64,000 nt of DNA from Thalassotalea euphylliae. GTDB lineage: Bacteria > Pseudomonadota > Gammaproteobacteria > Enterobacterales > Alteromonadaceae. Positions 63,053-64,000 of this stretch are shown in pieces; positions within the stretch are counted from its first letter, which is position 1; the number at the start of each line of letters is the position of its first letter. Where the stretch lies: assembly GCF_003390395.1 (NCBI RefSeq), contig NZ_QUOV01000001.1:1364001-1428000 (forward strand), read 5' to 3'. A program made the position numbers and the translations under genes. A model generated the notes under the pieces. The model worked only from the letters and a program-made list of their open reading frames with translations, had not been told where the DNA came from and ran no database searches.

Positions 63053-63499
63053 CTACTTAATGCGGTTTGCTACTAAGTTATCTAGCGCGAAGCGGCCACC
63101 ACCTTGGAAAACCAGTGCCACACTGATAGCTAATAACGACAGACCAAATTCGTAGCCGTTGTTGCTCATAAATAGGCCGTTTTGAAAGTGCACACTGAAA
63201 ATAGCCACCACCATAGTAAACGCTAGTGCTAATGCAGCAGGGCGAGTTAGTAAGCCGACAATGAGTAGCAGGCCGCCAAAAAATTCCGCGCTACCTGCCA
63301 TCAGTGCCATTAAGTAGCCTGGCGCTAAGCCGATTGACTCCATCCATTGACCAGTGCCATCAAGGCCATAACCACCAAACCAAGCGAAAAGCTTTTGTGC
63401 GCCATGGGCTGCAAAGATAATGCCGGCGATCAGGCGCAGTGGTAATGTTGAAATATTTTGCTGTGATGTGAATAAGTTTTTGATTGTTGCTGTGTTCAT
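63053..63499 (-). CDS. DoxX-family membrane protein (YqjF-like)
   Basis: A 148-residue protein with four membrane segments. It has LPLRLIAGIIFAAHGAQKLF, GYLMALMAGSAEFFGGLLLI and ALALAFTMVVAIFSVHFQNG, the DoxX family pattern. E. coli YqjF is the family member next to yqjG. The role may be in quinone or thiol redox handling at the membrane. GAGG precedes the ATG. It is the first gene of the run and is divergent from the YhaJ-like LysR gene. Confidence 0.92.
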   Translation of the reverse strand: MNTATIKNLFTSQQNISTLPLRLIAGIIFAAHGAQKLFAWFGGYGLDGTGQWMESIGLAPGYLMALMAGSAEFFGGLLLIVGLLTRPAALALAFTMVVAIFSVHFQNGLFMSNNGYEFGLSLLAISVALVFQGGGRFALDNLVANRIK

Positions 63500-63620
63500 T
63501 AGTTAATCCTCAGTATTCGTTTAAAGTCTGTTATTTGCTCGTTAAGGAGTGGTTTACATCTGCTCTCCTTAAGCGTTGAGGGTATTCTACGAGCTTAAAT
63601 TGGATGGAATAACCGGCATT

Positions 63621-63649
63621 ATTTGACTAATATGTTCAAATAATTTGAA
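63621..63649. promoter_or_regulatory. Overlapping palindromes in the DoxX/LysR promoter
   Basis: ATTTGA-N9-TCAAAT (63621-63641) overlaps the perfect palindrome TTCAAATAATTTGAA (63635-63649). Both are LysR-type sites just before the LysR start. A further repeat TTAAGGAG/CTCCTTAA lies at 63542-63572, nearer DoxX. Confidence 0.5.
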
Positions 63650-63681
63650 TAATCGATGACTGCCTAATCAAAGGAGCAAAA

Positions 63682-64000
63682 ATGTACAAAAGCCCGATCA
63701 CGCTAGAAGCCTTGCTAGTACTAGATGCCATTGATAATCGTGGCAGCTTTGCAGCTGCGGCAGAGCAGCTCAACAAAGTGCCATCGGCACTGTCTTATAT
63801 CGTACAAAAGCTTGAAGAACAGCTGTCCATTACCTTGTTTGTCCGTCAAGGCCGCCGCGCTGTGCTGACGCCCGCAGGCCGACATTTGCTAGCAGAAGGG
63901 CGAAAAGTGCTTGGCGCGGTCAGTAAAATTAGCGAGCAGGCGCAAACCATCGCACATGGCTGGGAGCCGAAAATTCGTATCGGTATTGACTCTATTTTAG
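63682..64000 (+). CDS. yhaJ: YhaJ-like LysR regulator, cut by the window end
   Basis: The visible 106 residues start MYKSPITLEALLVLDAIDNR and continue GSFAAAAEQLNKVPSALSYI and VQKLEEQLSITLFVRQGRRA, ending in IGIDSIL. This matches E. coli YhaJ over the helix-turn-helix (LEALRVMDAID, RGSFAAAADEL, VPSALSY). AAAGGAG precedes the ATG. The effector domain lies beyond the window. YhaJ controls yqjF in E. coli; here the gene is divergent from the DoxX-yqjG-pirin run, so the same control is likely. Confidence 0.9.
   Translation, partial: MYKSPITLEALLVLDAIDNRGSFAAAAEQLNKVPSALSYIVQKLEEQLSITLFVRQGRRAVLTPAGRHLLAEGRKVLGAVSKISEQAQTIAHGWEPKIRIGIDSIL

Noticed and set aside
1..64000. CRISPR arrays, tRNA or rRNA genes, prophage or integrase genes
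   Set aside because: Reading by eye showed no regularly spaced repeats with spacers, no cloverleaf-like sequence and no such coding genes. A tRNA scan would be decisive for the RNA genes.

Overview
The window reads as a chromosomal stretch of a marine gammaproteobacterium of the Alteromonadales, most like Colwelliaceae (Thalassotalea/Colwellia). This is an inference from moderate-to-low GC, AT-rich intergenic DNA, the gene families present (several LysR regulators, RND pumps, type II NADH dehydrogenase, DUF1800/DUF1501 pair, AbgT transporter, PEP-CTERM-like protein) and the sequence style of the proteins. No rRNA, tRNA, CRISPR array, phage or transposase gene was seen.

Layout. 1-2.3 kb: an island of small unrecognised proteins, two of them a tandem duplicate. 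2.7-3.7 kb: a secreted ankyrin-repeat gene split by an in-frame TAA. 3.9-14.9 kb: redox and electrophile enzymes (flavodoxin-fold quinone reductase fused to a SnoaL-like domain, a medium-chain reductase, a short-chain dehydrogenase, type II NADH dehydrogenase) mixed with LysR and AraC regulators and a FISUMP-domain protein. 15.1-20.6 kb: an AcrAB-type RND pump divergent from a LysR gene, then a second medium-chain reductase. 20.7-22.9 kb: an M3 oligopeptidase lipoprotein gene broken by a TAA at a conserved tyrosine. 23-31.9 kb: dihydroorotase, LysR, dodecin, an HxlR/MdaB/peroxiredoxin group, a periplasmic M17 aminopeptidase, gamma-glutamylcyclotransferase, and an AcuI-type reductase with its TetR regulator and two matching operators. 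32-34.9 kb: a cytochrome c-rhodanese fusion and an AbgT transporter. 35.2-47.7 kb: exported DJ-1/PfpI protein, anchored hydrolase, a two-component system, a chemoreceptor, a beta-barrel protein and a second RND pump. 48-54.6 kb: nitroreductase, an AraC-HDOD fusion regulator, a PEP-CTERM-like exported protein, a 326-bp MITE-like element, a DGSG-repeat exported protein and two alpha/beta hydrolases. 54.8-60.6 kb: DUF1501 and DUF1800 genes with a second two-component system. 60.6-61.2 kb: no gene, but a strong orphan terminator. 61.2-64 kb: pirin, glutathionyl-hydroquinone reductase and DoxX genes divergent from a YhaJ-like LysR gene cut by the window edge.

How the genes fit together. Many genes handle quinones, alpha/beta-unsaturated carbonyls, nitro compounds or drugs, and most of these sit beside a dedicated regulator with a palindrome or repeat in the shared promoter, so the window looks like a set of small self-contained detoxification modules. 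Two direct-repeat boxes of the OmpR/PhoB layout (35155-35172 and 43230-43247) share a consensus and flank the two-component system at 37.6-39.6 kb. Two nearly identical palindromes link the second two-component system to the DUF1800/DUF1501 pair. Three genes carry a premature TAA in otherwise well-preserved reading frames. No obviously new defence or biosynthetic system is present; the best candidates for unexplained biology are the small-protein island, the AraC-HDOD fusion, the DGSG-repeat protein and the orphan terminator.
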